From: Rhabditophanes sp. KR3021
Taxonomy: Eukaryota; Nematoda; Chromadorea; Rhabditida; Alloionematidae
Length of the DNA: 64,000 nucleotides
Assembly (NCBI GenBank): GCA_963281155.1
Contig: CAUJLY010000001.1
Coordinates: 620,001-684,000, forward strand
Reading direction: 5' to 3'
Part shown: in pieces, positions 1 through 12,545 of the stretch
How positions within the stretch are numbered: the first letter of the stretch is position 1
How the letters are laid out: the number at the start of each line of letters is the position of its first letter
Translations under genes and position numbers: made by a program
Notes under the pieces: model-generated
The model's input: the letters and a program-made list of their open reading frames with translations, nothing else
Databases searched by the model: none
What the model was told of the DNA's origin: nothing

Positions 1-348
1 ATATTTGGGGCAAATTTGTCATTTTCACTAATGATACGTCTCTTTGAGTTATTTATTAAATTAAATAACTTGACATTAACTTTGGCCAGAGCGCATATTA
101 CGCCGAAATCGTTTGTAGTTGCTTTCTAAACCTCATTATTTCTAAGATTTCTTTATTATGAAGGACAGTATACAAAAAATATTATTCTGAGGACTCTTAA
201 ATTAGTTTGAGAAATATTAAAATTTGATATAAACGCTTGAAATTATAAATAACGTAAAAACACAATTCAATTGTCAAAGTATGAGGTAATTGTTGACAAA
301 TAATATTTCTTTTTTAAAATTAAATTTTATAAAAGTGTAAGTAATGGC

Positions 349-1411
349 TTAGTGATTTGTTCCTTTTTTTGGGACAATCATTGCTGGAGATTCCTTTGAT
401 TTGGTAGAGGAAAATATTTTGTTGACAAATCTTAGTCCCAAAGTTGCAAAAACTAACTTCCTAATTTGTTTGTTTAAAATAAGCAAGGAATATACAGGAA
501 CCAGACAAATGATATCATACGCGAAGGGCTTAATTACTTTAGTAAGGTAAAAAATAGATTTATCTTCTGTTGGCCCAAAAACGGCTAAATAGAAGAGGAA
601 ATTGTAAGTCTGTTGAGAAATGAAAACTGATAAGCTGTACATTGCGAGCCTTGTGTCATATTTTGAGTAGTTATATTTTTTTGTTGTTTTCATGTAGATC
701 AAAGTTAATACATTGACCATAAGTGTCAAAATTGAGGTAGCGCCGTTGATACTGACTAATGTCCAAATGCTCAGCGAACCTACATCGACAATAGGCTTAT
801 CTAAAAAGGTCGCAATACTTTTGTAATTTGTGTATTCATTGTTTGTTAAAACAAATCCAGCCGGCGAAACGGCATGATAACTGCCGGGAATAAAGGCAAA
901 AATCACACCAAATGTCAAACAACATGTGAATGACTTTTCCAAAACTAAAGACATCATTATTCTAATTATTTATTAACTTACAAAGTGGACCATTAATTGG
1001 GCTTAAAACAGTAATCAACCGATTTGTTCCAATATAAAACGCAATGAATATTTGAAAATAGCAGCACCAATATCCAACAAAAAATAATGGCGACAATGCA
1101 ATTGTCAAAGAGTTATCAAAATTAAAGATATCAACATATGGCTGATAGAGCATTAAAGTTCCAGTCATCAAATGATCAAAATGATAAGCAAGATCTACAT
1201 TGCCACTTATAAAAATCCATTTATAAAATGCCGTGTTATATGTCTCGCTTTTGCGTTTTTTATATAATGCTACAAGCATAGCTATATATAATAAATAAGA
1301 AATTAGGGTAATAATTAGATGGAAGATCATCGATGGTGTCGACAGGTAAGCAGTACACATGGGACAAATATTTTGTATTTTATACAGTAAAATGTTCTTT
1401 GTGTCATTCAT
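349..1411 (-). CDS. Serpentine (7TM) chemoreceptor, Srg-superfamily type
   Basis: Exons 1411-982 and 944-349 join across a 37-nt GT-AG intron (split codon TTT) into a 341-residue protein with about seven hydrophobic segments, the usual size of nematode serpentine receptors. YNTAFYKW before TM2, ISGNVDL in TM2 and GTNRLITVLSPI after TM3 resemble the Srg/Srv/Sru group, whose members are candidate G-protein-coupled chemoreceptors of sensory cilia. A nearer AG would leave a 20-nt intron, too short, so the TTTAG acceptor at 945-946 was chosen. The ligand cannot be inferred. The exact subfamily is uncertain; the 7TM call is firm. Confidence 0.85.
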
Positions 1412-2924
1412 AGTCCAACTTTTCTATAAAATACAAAATGTAAGAAAGTTTAATCTTCTAATAATGTCCATTTAAATATTTTCACGCCATATTACAATTT
1501 ATATAGATGTGGTAAAAGGTATGATTATAACAAAAAGTGCTTTTTCTGCCACGTTTATTGATAATAATTATTACATTAAAAGAAGAGTTTATAATTATTA
1601 TTTGACAATAATTAATTAGTGAGCATTTTATTTATGAATGTTAAAAGGAAATTTGTTATGTTAGAATACAATTTAGTTTTGTAAAATATTAATGAGCATA
1701 TATTTTCTAGAACCAAAATTTCAAACCGTTGCTCTTCTCAATAACAACATAAGTTCTGACAACAGTCTTATTTTTATCCAAGGTCCTTAAAGCTATGATT
1801 AGATAAGTTTTAATGCTGGATAGCACTCTTTGCTTACTACTACCGATGATTAAGTTCAGGAAATGGAAAATAAATCCTCTCATATTAAATTCTATTTTAA
1901 TTTTGATTTGCATGGAACATTTATTCAAAGATGAGTATTTTTATTGCATGCCATGTAACAAATAACTTTTTAAAGATGTGTTTGCAAAGTGCAATTTTTC
2001 GATATAATTTAAAAAATAAGGTAATTGCAAATTCGATGGAAATGCTTAATTGTCTACTTTTTTAATTACTTTGTTGAAATATGTTTTGGATCACTGAGTT
2101 AGAAATACACGTTTTAACAATTCAAATAAAGAATGCACCTTTAAGTATTGAACCTTGATCTGATCATTCATTTTATTTGTGTCAAGTGTGGCGCATTTGC
2201 TGCAGGAATTGATGCTATATGCCCATTTTATTGCGGATTCGTATTAAACTCAAGGATACAAGTCTGTCTGTGGTGTATGGTTTGGTTCTAAATGCCGTTT
2301 CTGAAGATACAAATCTATTAAATGAGTCATAAGTAAATATTGTTTATATAGCTTTTTTAAATTCGAATCACTTTAATTATAACTTTAAAAGTGTTCTTTT
2401 ACAAAAAATCTATTTTTTAAATAAAAATATTTAAGTTATGATTGCATACAAGGCTGGTTAAGGACTTAATAAAATTTTCTTACTATAATTATATATTAGC
2501 AATCACTGGCTTTCTAATGAAGGTAATTGTGCTAAAAACCATTGACATGCGGTCGAGCAATGGCCCGTTTAAAAAAATCATTAAAAAATGCATATAAAAT
2601 TACCAATCAACTCATTTTATAGATGTAAAAGTGAATGAACAGTAGTAGAAAGATAAAATAGTTAAAACATTGTTTAAAATTATGAAAAAAAGAAGTGCGA
2701 GTGGTATTACATTCGAAATGCTGCTCACAATAACATTTAAAATCCAAAATAGATTTGATTTCATCTAAAAAATTAGTTCATAGGACAAAGTGTATTTTAA
2801 TTTTCATTATTTTTGTAAGTTTAAATATGTATATTGGCAAGTTTTTGATCCATCATTTAAATACTTGCTCAATGGACACATAGTAAATTGTAAGAATAGA
2901 TCATACAACAAACATGGTAACAAT
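1412..2924. other. Gene-free A+T-rich interval
   Basis: No convincing gene seen on either strand. Short open frames, such as a 73-codon frame near 1707-1928 on the minus strand, lack family motifs, a signal peptide and good splice context. Confidence 0.5.
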
Positions 2925-3432
2925 TTAAAAATCATACATGGCTTGAATATCTTCGGCAGCTAACATGTACATCCTAGCTGAGGCTTGCCAATAGTTATTG
3001 TCATCCCATTCGATAGCCACTTCCAAAGCTGTCTTCTTCTTTTCAGTTTCTTCACTGGAGTCTTTTCTTCCTGTTTCTTCGATTAAATCAGAATACTTGG
3101 TTACAGAATCATCCATATGATTAAAGCATTTCGTGTCTTTTTCCTTTAGCTCGGCATTTTTTTTGCCCACAATGATTTGCCATTTCATCTTTAACTTTCT
3201 TGCACAATCCAGACCTTTTAAGTTTTTCTTGATACATTCACTTAAAACATGTATGGCGTCTAATTCCATCAGATCTTCATAAGTCATTGAAAAAGCGTCA
3301 AGAGCTTTTACAGTTTGAGCAACCTAAAATAGAATGAATAAAAGAGCTTGAATATTTAAAACTTACTTTAGTGTTTTCCTGCAATTTCTTGATCAAAGAT
3401 TTAACGGTAACGTTTTTCTTAGTTGGAGCCAT
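2925..3432 (-). CDS. Small protein resembling TFIIS N-terminal (TND/LW) domain
   Basis: Exons 3432-3367 and 3323-2925, separated by a 43-nt GT-AG intron in phase 0, encode 154 residues. The first 75 or so form a helical, lysine-rich segment with the spacing of a TFIIS/elongin N-terminal domain: a leucine-rich start (SLIKKLQENTK), a middle LMELDAIHVLSECIKK helix, and ARKLKMKWQIIV, close to the family's closing A..L...WK.LV helix. The rest is acidic and lysine-rich, ending in an aromatic helix. No zinc ribbon is visible, so it is not full TFIIS. If the fold is right it may be a small nuclear transcription-associated factor; this is inference and the similarity is weak. Confidence 0.55.
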
Positions 3433-4045
3433 TTTGTTAATGTAGCTTATTTTTTCAAATTAATGAATGTGATCTTTTTGTAATATACATCCTTATATAT
3501 CCAATAATTTGATGCAATCGCATTTTGTATTAGCATTTGAAATTAGCATTTGAAGCATGTAGATCAAATGCCGTTGTGGATCAGCATGTCATTCAAATAC
3601 TATCTTGAATTCAGAGATGCGTTTTTATTGTTTTCATGATCAGTAAATGCTAAAACCTAATCGTACGTACAATGAGGAAGAATTAGACTTAATTTACAAC
3701 GTTTTTATAGATTGTTGTAATTCATTAATAGCGAATCAGTCGTTGAATTGCTGTTTTATGCTCGGGAATACAAATGCCGTTAAAAAAATATTTTGATTTC
3801 TACTTCTGTTAATTTTGAATCCATTTAGTTAAAAATAATTGCTTTACTAAAAATCCTATTTTGTGATAAAAATAGACTTGATGTATAGTGTTACTAAAGT
3901 TAGATATTCATAAAAAAGTATATTACATATTTATTCATGCATCAGGTTTTCTATTAATCAGATACAGAATCCATCTTTCGAATCTTCTTTTCTTCATTAT
4001 TGCCTTGTAGGCGTCATATCCTTACTCACATGAGCTTTTCGCTTT

Positions 4046-4189
4046 TTACATAAGAGTTTGGATTAGTGCAAGTCTTTTTGACTCTTTTAAACTCATTACA
4101 CAACAAATAATAAATATTAGATAAAATAAACTTAAATTCAAATAAATCATTCCGATAGTTGTGTCAACCAAAGTAGGATACAAGACCAT
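4046..4189 (-). pseudogene. 7TM receptor N-terminal fragment (Srt-like)
   Basis: A 47-codon frame beginning with ATG contains VDTTIGMIYLNLSLFYLI, a TM1-like segment resembling class T serpentine receptors (P..vd..iG.iY). It ends at a stop with no donor that leads to a following TM exon. Another frame just downstream ends in a plausible polar tail (IRKMDSVSD). Best read as the remnant of a receptor gene; a small single-pass protein is the alternative. Confidence 0.3.
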
Positions 4190-4758
4190 TTCTTTAGTGA
4201 AATTGTCGACTCATGTTTATAATTGCTAAAAATTAAATTAAAAAGTGTGTAGTTTGTTAAATAAGCCATCATTCGAGTTATCTTTAATAATTTTTTTGAT
4301 AGGTATTATACAATCTACATTGACAATCGCTTGTTATAATGATGTCTTTATTACCCTTAAATTAAGGAAGAATATTATAAAATCAAATATCAGATTCAAA
4401 CACTACCAAATATTTTTTGTCGATATTATGCTTTGGGTAGTAATTACTATAAATTGATATTTTAATTAAAAGTTAGCCTTGTATTTAGAGTTATTTTATT
4501 CATCTACATACGAAGAACCAGATGAGTAAATGAAAAAATATTATTAGTACAACATATAAAATCTGTCTATCTAAAAAATGCCTAGATCCGTATTATCAAA
4601 ATACATATCTAAAATGTATATACAAATAATGTCACCAATACTCAAACTAAAGAAATTTTTTCATAATCATTTTAATGAATCTTTATTACTTTCACATAAA
4701 TTATAAATAAAAAAAGAAAAAAACTTCCCTACATGATATTTTGGTCAAGGTATTGAGA
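4190..4758. other. Gene-free interval with a hydrophobic open frame
   Basis: Holds one hydrophobic frame on the plus strand (4245-4457) with no ATG start and no recognisable motif; it may be more receptor debris. Otherwise A+T-rich and featureless. Confidence 0.4.
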
Positions 4759-5917
4759 TTAATCTATTGGCAATGGAATGTTGTAGTCGAATAGAATGTA
4801 GTCATAATAATACATTGAAATAAATAATTTGTATAAATGGATATTAGAAAGAACTTCGTTTTTGAGTGTTCCAATTAATTTACTTAAATTTTTTATTGAA
4901 CTTCGAGCTTTTTTTATTTTTAGATCCATCGTTAATTGCTTGGCAGTTCTATTGTGCAAAGTCCTCGTTATAATATTTTTGTCGATGTATTCAATTTCAC
5001 TATTAGATACATTTTGACTTTTTAATATTTCTAATATATTATCTCGATATCTCAATGTACCACTTTTGTCTGAAGAAGTCTTGTAAATTGTATAATTGTG
5101 TTGTAATTCACCGAATGAGCAAAACCAGTTCATTGGAAACACATGCTGATCTTCGTAACCAGTAAAAGTGATCTTTTTTAGATCATATAAATGTGATCTT
5201 TCATATTGTTTTTCTAGAAAACAAGTCAAATTTGTTTTGCAACCATAACATAATTCTTTCCCGGGATATAATAACCCTAATTCTAGGTAATGTCTTTCTA
5301 GGTAACATTTATCGATAAAAGCTGAAATGATTCGATCTAGTGGTTCACGGATAAATACAGATAAACGCCATTCTTTCAACTCATTCATTCCTAGCTTTTT
5401 GTTGAATAGAAAGTTTTTGATGGAACTGAAGTCGTTGAGGTGATGACTTGAGCTAATGCCATTTTGCTGCCATTCAAATGACTTGTACGATTCATTGTCA
5501 TAAAGGTAAGAGAATATTTTGGATGTTACCGTTGACATACATTTTGGCATAATGCAATTTAACATCTTATACTTTGGAGCAATCTAAATAATATCTTGTA
5601 TCAACTAGAACATAATTAAGTCAACTTACAACAACTTTCCGCACAAATTCCTCATTTAATTTTTGGTAAGGCTTTAAACAAACATTCGCCTTATTTGCAC
5701 AAAATTTAGCCAGCTCCCTACTCGAATCTTGTCTCAGCAGGCTAACATTCAAATAAACTTCACCCATTTGCCCTTCTCTATTAGGAATAAAAAGAACACG
5801 CAACAAAAAGAAAGCCAAAAAAATAGTTACCAATGCAATGCCTTTAAAATGATATTTCGTTTTTTCCTCACAAATATCAGTACCACCAACACAATCATTA
5901 TTATCATAAATGTCCAT
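4759..5917 (-). CDS. Type II membrane carbohydrate sulfotransferase (Sulfotransfer_2-like)
   Basis: Exons 5917-5630 and 5583-4759, joined across a 46-nt GT-AG intron in phase 0, give 370 residues. A short cytoplasmic tail is followed by one TM segment (about residues 26-44), the topology of Golgi sulfotransferases. IAPKYKMLNCIMPKCMST carries the 5'-phosphosulfate-binding PKxxST element, and FIREPLDRIISAF matches the 3'-phosphate-binding RxPxxR...S motif for PAPS. Likely transfers sulfate from PAPS to a glycan in the Golgi lumen; the acceptor is unknown. Cysteines (CYGCKTNLTC) suggest lumenal disulfides. The first ATG is at 5917; the codon before it is GTG. Confidence 0.85.
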
Positions 5918-6013
5918 CACAACTTTTACTTGAATAAAGTGAAATAATTAACTGACTAGACTAATTATATAGCCTCAAATTTCAGATTCTAATCTGACAG
6001 ACGATACTACTTA

Positions 6014-6265
6014 AATTTCCTTATAGTTAAACCTGAATTTCTCTAATAAATTAGTCTGTAACATTTTTTCCGTAAAAAATTTAAATGCCTCCCCTGCCGA
6101 GCAGAAAAGAGATATCGAAGATCTTTTTAATGATTTAGGTACAAAAATACAGTGGCTTTCAAACTGCATTAACAGAATTTTTATAGAATATATATTGCTC
6201 TGGGGCATGGGGATAAATGGTCGAGAACATTGACTTTTTCCAGACTTGCTCCAGGAATGAGTCTT
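6014..6265 (+). repeat. Degenerate dispersed repeat, copy A (with coding remnant)
   Basis: This stretch matches, in reverse complement, 45845-46036 with interruptions; the best block spans the CTCCCCTGCC...GGTACAAAAATACAG segment. Read on the plus strand it contains NASPAEQKRDIEDLFNDLG followed by TKIQ, mirrored in copy B as NASPAQQKRDIKDLFDDLG plus TKIQ. The shared peptide suggests a duplicated gene fragment or a mobile element rather than chance. The family was not recognised. Confidence 0.6.
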
Positions 6266-6693
6266 AAACTGCATTTCTAGAAAAACTGAGTCTAATTGCA
6301 TATACATAAAATCAGGGGGTTCGCTCGCTAGGACGACTAATAAGGTAGACCACAAGTGGTACAAAAAATATTTGATTGTACTATGTTTACAAGTGTCAAA
6401 ATAGGTTTACATTAATCAACGCTCTTATGTAGAAAGTTAAAACCTCATTTGGTTAGGAATAGGCCGCCTGCAAGGGAATGATAAAAAGAATAAGTCTCAA
6501 AAAGGTGTATTCCTAATCTGATTTACTTTTAAAAGTTGTTTTAGTCAACAAAAAAACTAATCTGTTTTGAAATTTTATTTAACAAGACAATTTTAACCTT
6601 TCAATGCTCCCTACATCCGTTTATTGTTTTTTCATTTTTATTTAAATGAATCTTTATATTTGGGATTAATCAAAAAATAACAAATTAAAAAGG

Positions 6694-7218
6694 TCAGCAA
6701 AATCCGCATGTCTGAAATGATCAAACTTAAATCTTAATTATCAAACTTAATTTACCTTGGCGCATTCTTGTTCCATCAATGGAGCATATTCTAAAGAACA
6801 ATATATTAAAAAAGACACATTTTAAGTTACGTTCGTCATTGCAAAATGAATACATTTGCATGCAAGAAGTTGGTGGCAGAGAATCGACACATGGATTTGA
6901 GGTAGTTGTTAGGGAAGGGTCTGGTGCATTACACAAATTGCAATAAGATCTACATTCTCTCCAAGCAATGTCAGCAAATTTGGGGTCGTCGCAGATGTTT
7001 AGTAAATTACAATTTTTACCCACATCAAAACAAGTGGCAGAAGTGGTGTCAACGCAATATTGACAAGTAAGTTGGCAATTTTGGGCAACGTAAGGATTGG
7101 GGGGAATGGAATTGCATAGTGGAATCCAGAGGTTACAGTCGGAGGCTGTGTCGTCGCACACGGCTATTGCAGATGTTGCCAAGGAAGTTGTTAGAAAAAT
7201 TGAAAAGAGAAGTTTCAT
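6694..7218 (-). CDS. Secreted protein with three ShKT domains
   Basis: Exons 7218-6831, 6790-6756 and 6711-6694 join across introns of 40 and 44 nt to give 146 residues. A signal peptide (MKLLFSIFLTT..) is followed by three six-cysteine ShKT modules: CDDTASDCN...CQYC, CFDVGKNCN...CNLC, and CVDSLPPTSC...TCGFC. The third module is completed only after splicing the last two exons, which supports the model. A GTG upstream at 7239 is in frame, but the first ATG is 7218. ShKT domains occur in many nematode secreted and cuticle-associated proteins. Function is not predictable beyond secretion. Confidence 0.88.
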
Positions 7219-7249
7219 TGTTAAATGTAAAAATGACACTTTACAAGTC

Positions 7250-7257
7250 CTTTTATA
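7250..7257 (-). promoter_or_regulatory. TATA box of the ShKT gene
   Basis: TATAAAAG on the minus strand, 32 nt before the ATG, suggests a very short 5' leader. Confidence 0.5.
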
Positions 7258-7968
7258 TTAAAAGTTACGTCACTTTTATGATTGGCTATCTTAAAATTAA
7301 TATTTTGTGTAGGTTGACAGATCTTAATTAAACGTGATTAGACTGCTGACACCAATTAATTCTAAAATTATCCAAGCGTGATAACATTTCGTTCTTTTAT
7401 CAATTTTTAGATAAATGTTTAAGCTTTCCATTTTTCATCTTATATCGAATCATCAGACATTAAAAATACCAAACTCAATATCGTAACAACATTCAAATAA
7501 TTCAATTCAAAGGACAAACACAATATTCTGTAATAATTTGAAACTGCCAAATTCAACATGAATGACCGGACTTTGACTATTGTAATCTTTAGCTAGTTAT
7601 CACCTAACCTATACAAGTAGTTTGATCATTTGAATAGATCTTTCAAAATAATTCCTTATAAACTAAAAATTATATCCTATTTCCTTAGAATTACTTATAA
7701 AGTTAAGCTTAAATATGCAAGTATTATATTCCATCCATAAAACAATAAGAAAGTTACAAAATAATGGACTTTTATCTTTGTAAACGGTTCAACGATACCT
7801 CCATCTCTATAGTGAGTTCAAATTTCAACTTAAAGTCTATATAAAGAACTCATTATATGTGTATTTGGATTTTTGAGATTATAAAAGACCAAGGTAATTG
7901 GATACAAACGTATCATAAAGATGATCAAGTATAAAATAGATTTAAGCTGATTGTATTTTTATTTTTCT
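7258..7968. other. Gene-free interval
   Basis: A+T-rich. A TATATAAAG motif near 7839-7847 on the plus strand may be the relic promoter of the decayed gene that starts at 7969. Confidence 0.4.
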
Positions 7969-8530
7969 ATGAATTACAAAATTAAATTATTCTTGTTTAT
8001 TACTAGTATTGTGTCTAGTGTGAGAAGCCTGCCACTAGTCTGTGTGAGAGTTGTACAGCTGACGGGAAGCATGCGATCATGCTAATGAGGGATGTAATCC
8101 TACTCCCGTAAAAGCCGATGGAACGATGTGGTGTTTAGCAAGATGTAATAACGATGATAGTTGCAGGTTAAGATCCAAAATACTTGCCAAGAATTATCAG
8201 ATGTGGTCACTGGAGTTGCTACAAAGTTTTGCGTGAATATTGAATTTACAAACTCTTGGGCAACGGGTTCAAGTTGTTCACCTTGGTATGCAAATAATAT
8301 GTGTCCCATAAGTAGAGTTGGAATAGGCGATTCTTGTGGAATAAATACTGGACGATGTAGTTTCAACATGGGTTGTAATCCTTCCTTGTCAAATATTTGT
8401 GCCAACATATGTACAACCGACGTTAATTGCTTGACAGTCTTACGCCATTTAGGTGTGAAAGTGGTACCGATGCTGTTGATGGTTGGCAATTAAGCTTTAT
8501 TCCTTGCCAAATTAATATCCATTATAAAGC
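7969..8530 (+). pseudogene. Decayed copy of the adjacent cysteine-rich repeat gene
   Basis: It begins with a signal peptide (MNYKIKLFLFITSIVSS) like that of the gene at 9055 (MNYKFQLLYILNIFSS). The rest matches that gene out of frame: GCNP followed by KADGT about 8092-8130, then after a frameshift near 8175 CQ..., KFCVNIEFTNS and ATGSSC, then GCNPSLSN, and after a further shift CESGTDAVDGWQLSF (compare CQSGTDAVDNWDLMF). Most of the first exon's mature region is missing. The second intron of the intact gene is absent at the equivalent point (RCSFNMGCNP). At least two frameshifts make it non-functional. Confidence 0.8.
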
Positions 8531-9054
8531 TCATAGACAAAATAATAACTTTTGTTGGAATATTTGAAAGGCCTGGAATGGGTAAAAATAATAATTCAGC
8601 ATTTTTCTATTTAATAAAAATATTTTGCAAATTGACTTTATACTTTTTATTAAGTAAGTTATCTTTTTATATATGTAAACACAATAATGTTCAAACTTTG
8701 ATTTTTCGCTTGAATTGAGTGATAAAAGCCCACATTTTTGTTGAATTATAGCACACTTTCTTTTCTTTTTAAGAAGTAATTTGATAAACGTAATAGCTTT
8801 AAAGCATAAAAAGTTACAAATGACAGCTTTTATGCTAAATGATTTGACCGCATCTATTGTTAACACATTATAGAAGTGTCTTTAGACAATAAACTATAAT
8901 AGTTCAACTTTCATGTCACGTCCAACGGAAACCTTAGACTGTTGACCGTACATAATTAAATGTAAAGTAATAAATGTGTTTGGACTTTTTTTAAAGAACT
9001 TAGCTTAAAAGCATATTTATAAACTTTTAAAATAGTTTGAATCCTGATTGTGAT

Positions 9055-11527
9055 ATGAACTATAAATTTCAATTGCTATATATTTTAAATATTTTTTCTT
9101 CAATTAAATGTATTGGACAGGGTTTACCTTGTAAGGCAGGAGGTCCAGCTTGTGATTCTGGATTAGTATGCAATAAATTCCGGCCAGAAGGAACTGGGTT
9201 TGTATGCACCTTAGCATGTATAACAAGTAAAGTATATATTTTTAAAAATTTAATTTAATTAAAATAGAAACACAATGTGAGCGTATTTTGACCACCGCTG
9301 CTAAATGTATGCTGCAAGAAACAGACGTTGTGACTGGGGAGAAAGTGAACATGTGCAGCGTGCCAACAGGGTCAAAATGGTGTCAATCAGATGCTGAATG
9401 TAATTTTGATAAGCACAATAAATGTTCTTTCTTTAACGCCAGATGTTATTGGAGTGTGGGTGCCGAGGAATCTTGTTCCGAAAATACGGATTATTGTAAA
9501 AGCTCGGCAGGGTATGGTTGTAATCCCACAAAGGTCAAAGCCGATGGCACAACCTTTTGTTTGAAAAAATGTTCGACTGATAATGATTGCCGTTTAAGAT
9601 CAAAAGGTACTTGCCAAACACTGGTGGAAAGGCGATCTTTATTTGAATATAAATTTTGCACAAATATAGAGTTGACGAATTCTATTGCAGCGGGAACAGC
9701 TTGCACCATCACGAATCCGTATACGAATATGTGCGTCAAACCATTGGTTCCTATCAAAAGCCCGTGTTCTTCAAGTACAGGACAATGTGCGACTGATTTA
9801 GGTAAACTATGACAAAAGAAAGAAAACTTTAGAATAAATAACTTTATGCGACACAATTTAACATGTCTTTTAATTTAGGATGCAATCCGTACTTGAACAA
9901 TGCATGTGCCCAAATTTGTTCAGCAGACTCAGATTGCTTTGATTCTGCTGCAACATATAAATGCCAGTCTGGAACAGACGCTGTGGATAATTGGGACTTA
10001 ATGTTTTGCAAAGTTGACAAAGCACCCGAATGTTCTCTTAACTCAGAATGTGTTTCCAAAGGGTCTTTATTTGTGTGTAATTTATTTACGTTACAATGCT
10101 CAAGACCTAAAGGACCTGTAATTGGAGAAGAATGCAAAGCGGGAGGCCTACCTTGCTTTGAATCTGTTTGTAACTCGAAAAATACACCATCAGTTTGCAC
10201 TGCCTCATGTGATGTAAATGTTAACTGTGGTAGTCCAACGAATCCAGGCACCTGCGAATCTACAACTGATATAACTATTAGTGGGCCAGCTATAAAAGTT
10301 TGCAAGCTAACTTCAAAAGGACCGAGTTGCGATACAACAGCATCTTGTAGTGATCCCTTAGTGTGTTCGTTATTTACATTTTCGTGTGAGCAACCGCCTA
10401 CACTTTCTCAAAAATGTATTCCATCGGGAATGAGTTGTGCTGCTCCCGCAGTCTGCAATTCCATTACTGTTACTGGAACAAATTCGTATTGTACGTTGCC
10501 TTGTACAGTTGACGGTAATTGTGTAAAAAACAACTTTATTAGAAAATGTACCGCAATTACTGATAAAACTGTTAATGGAGTTGCGACAAATGTGTGTATA
10601 TATGATGATACGACTCCAAGTTGTGCTTCTGACAGTAATTGTCTAGCCAAGGAAGTATGCAATAAGTTCACACTAAAATGCGAAAAATTAATTTTAGTCA
10701 ACCAAAAATGTATTGAGGGAGGCATACCTTGCGTGAAGCCATACGCTTGTAATCCATTAACCACCACTTTTAAGTGTGTTAAACAATGTAATTCAATTGT
10801 TGATTGCGTTGACAATTTAAAATGCATTACAACAATAGATCCTACATCAATTGGCGGGAAAATTAAAGTTTGTGGAGTTGATCCAGATGTGTCGCAGAAT
10901 GAATGTAGCGCCTTAAATCCATGTTTATATCCATTCTCATGCAATAATGGAGTTTGCCAAATTTTGCCAGGTTATGGGGAATCTTGTTCACTAAGGTTTG
11001 GTTGCAAAATTGGATACGTGTGCAATTCTTTTTCGGGTAACACTTGTACCTTACCATGTGTATCAAATGATTCTTGTGGAAATGGAAGATGTTTGACAAA
11101 ATCCTCAAATGGAATAAGTTTTAAAGCCTGCTTAGCAAGTGGCACATCATGCATATTTGGAAAATGCTCAAATATTTACGACTATTGTAACAGATTCACT
11201 AATACATGCCAAGAACGAGTGGTTTGCCAGGACAAAGTAACAAATGGAAGAAACGGGTGCAAAGCTTTAATAAGCTACTGTAATAAACCTGAATTCTGTA
11301 CATTTATGACGCAAAACTGTAAAAGAACTTGTAATAGATGTTACTCAAGCTACAATTGCCCAGTATTTCCCCTTCAAACAACTACAAAATATACACCCTT
11401 TCATCATAATATTCATGCAGTTGCGCTAAACCATAACAATATCCATTTGTCTAGGGTAAATGCATTTCGAGTATACAAACGAATTCGAAATTTATACAGA
11501 ACTAATAAATATAATTGGAATAGATAA
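9055..11527 (+). CDS. Large secreted cysteine-rich repeat protein with C-terminal ShKT-like domain
   Basis: Exons 9055-9226, 9268-9801 and 9879-11527, with introns of 41 and 77 nt, give 784 residues. After a signal peptide the protein is a series of roughly 80-90-residue units built on a pattern such as C..GG.PC....VCN, a C.LPC...GNC stretch and a closing VC..D. The units occur repeatedly between about residues 20 and 660. Near the C-terminus CQDKVTNGRNGCK...CKRTCNRC has ShKT-like spacing, followed by a basic, histidine-containing tail. Probably an extracellular matrix, cuticle or secretory-gland protein; no catalytic motif is seen. A decayed copy lies directly upstream. The splice phases are exact, so the model is good although the function is unknown. 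Confidence 0.85.
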
Positions 11528-11729
11528 ATTAAATAATATTTAATTATGTAACCTTTCCTGAAACAGAATAAGATTTCTTCGCCATTGATTTTGAAAAACA
11601 AGTTTTAATTCGACGTTTAAAGGACTTAATTCGTTTAATAAATATATTTCGACTCTTGCCCGTTAATAATAAGATGCAATTAATCCCTGGATTAAGGCCT
11701 GATATGTGGTTATTACAAAATTTATAATT

Positions 11730-11945
11730 TTACTTACACGTTAAATGTAATATTAAACTTCCGTATTGATTGTTTTCAGTGTCTGATACGATTATAAAAA
11801 TTATGTAAATCAATATTGGAATGCCCGTAATATTAATATTTGTTTTAATTAAAGTTATATGCTTGCCCATAATTACAATTAGCCCTGTCATTTGATACAA
11901 GATAACTCTTTGAAAGTCGTTATTTATTTTCTTCGTTTCATTCAA
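11730..11945 (-). pseudogene. 7TM receptor C-terminal fragment
   Basis: KKINNDFQRVILYQMTGLIVIMG and the downstream GIPILIYIIFIIVSDTENNQYGS line up with KKLNRDFKKVMLWQ... and GVPSIIYMLYIMIDASSNKFGS of the receptor at 13038-14035. An insert of about 39 nt between the two blocks looks like an unspliced or decayed intron. No TM1-TM5 exons are seen upstream. Confidence 0.6.
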
Positions 11946-11989
11946 TAAAAATTATTACATTATTGTACTTATAAACTTACTAAATCTAT

Positions 11990-12545
11990 TATCATTTGAC
12001 TCACATGTGTTACATTTTCATTAATTTTTATAAGACCGATTTCGTGTACTTTAATCAAACCCTGTTCATAAAAAGCGTTCCATTACAGCCATTAAATCAA
12101 ATCCAATTGGATTGTTCACAGATAGTAAATTCGACAAAACATATTTTCCAGAAATTTCAAATTGATTTATAATGTAAGCAACAAATTAAAGAAAATCAAC
12201 TGGTAAATTCGATTCTGCTTTAAATTGTTCAAACCCACCCGCTTCAATATATGAGTAAAAAGTATTTTGTGGATTTTTTCATTTCTGATATGATTTTAAA
12301 GGCAAACTGAAATAATAAAATATTAAATGCTTATTTGATTAAAGGACTTACTTAAATAATCATTCTGCATAAACATTTTTACCATTTCGATCGAGTATAT
12401 CGAAAGCATCCAAATATTATCTCTGAGATTATTTTCGTTATCTGCTGGATAACAATTTGCAAGTTTTTTGTGAATACACATATTTACGTTTGAAGAAAAG
12501 ACGAATAAAATATTTTTACAAATTAATGGAATGATTTTTAAAACA
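11990..12545 (-). pseudogene. Degenerate coding stretch, possibly F-box-like
   Basis: On the minus strand there are two readable pieces. One begins MCIHKKLANCYPADNEN near 12480. The other reads FEQFKAESNLPVDFL, then a TAA stop, then FVAYIINQFEISGKYVLSNL and NPIGFDLMAVMERFL to about 12070. The LPVDFL..FV....LSNLL spacing is reminiscent of an F-box. Stops and frame changes mean it is not functional as it stands; family assignment is a guess. Confidence 0.3.

Noticed and set aside
945..981. A 20-nt version of the receptor intron
   Set aside because: Below workable intron size; the 37-nt version with a TTTAG acceptor keeps frame.
1707..1928. 73-codon minus frame
   Set aside because: No motif, no signal peptide, not linked to neighbours by splice sites.
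4245..4457. Hydrophobic 70-codon frame, possible receptor exon
   Set aside because: No ATG at its start, no splice partners and no family motif.
6011..6364. 117-codon minus frame
   Set aside because: It lies antisense to the repeat's conserved peptide; the shared reading in copies A and B is on the other strand.
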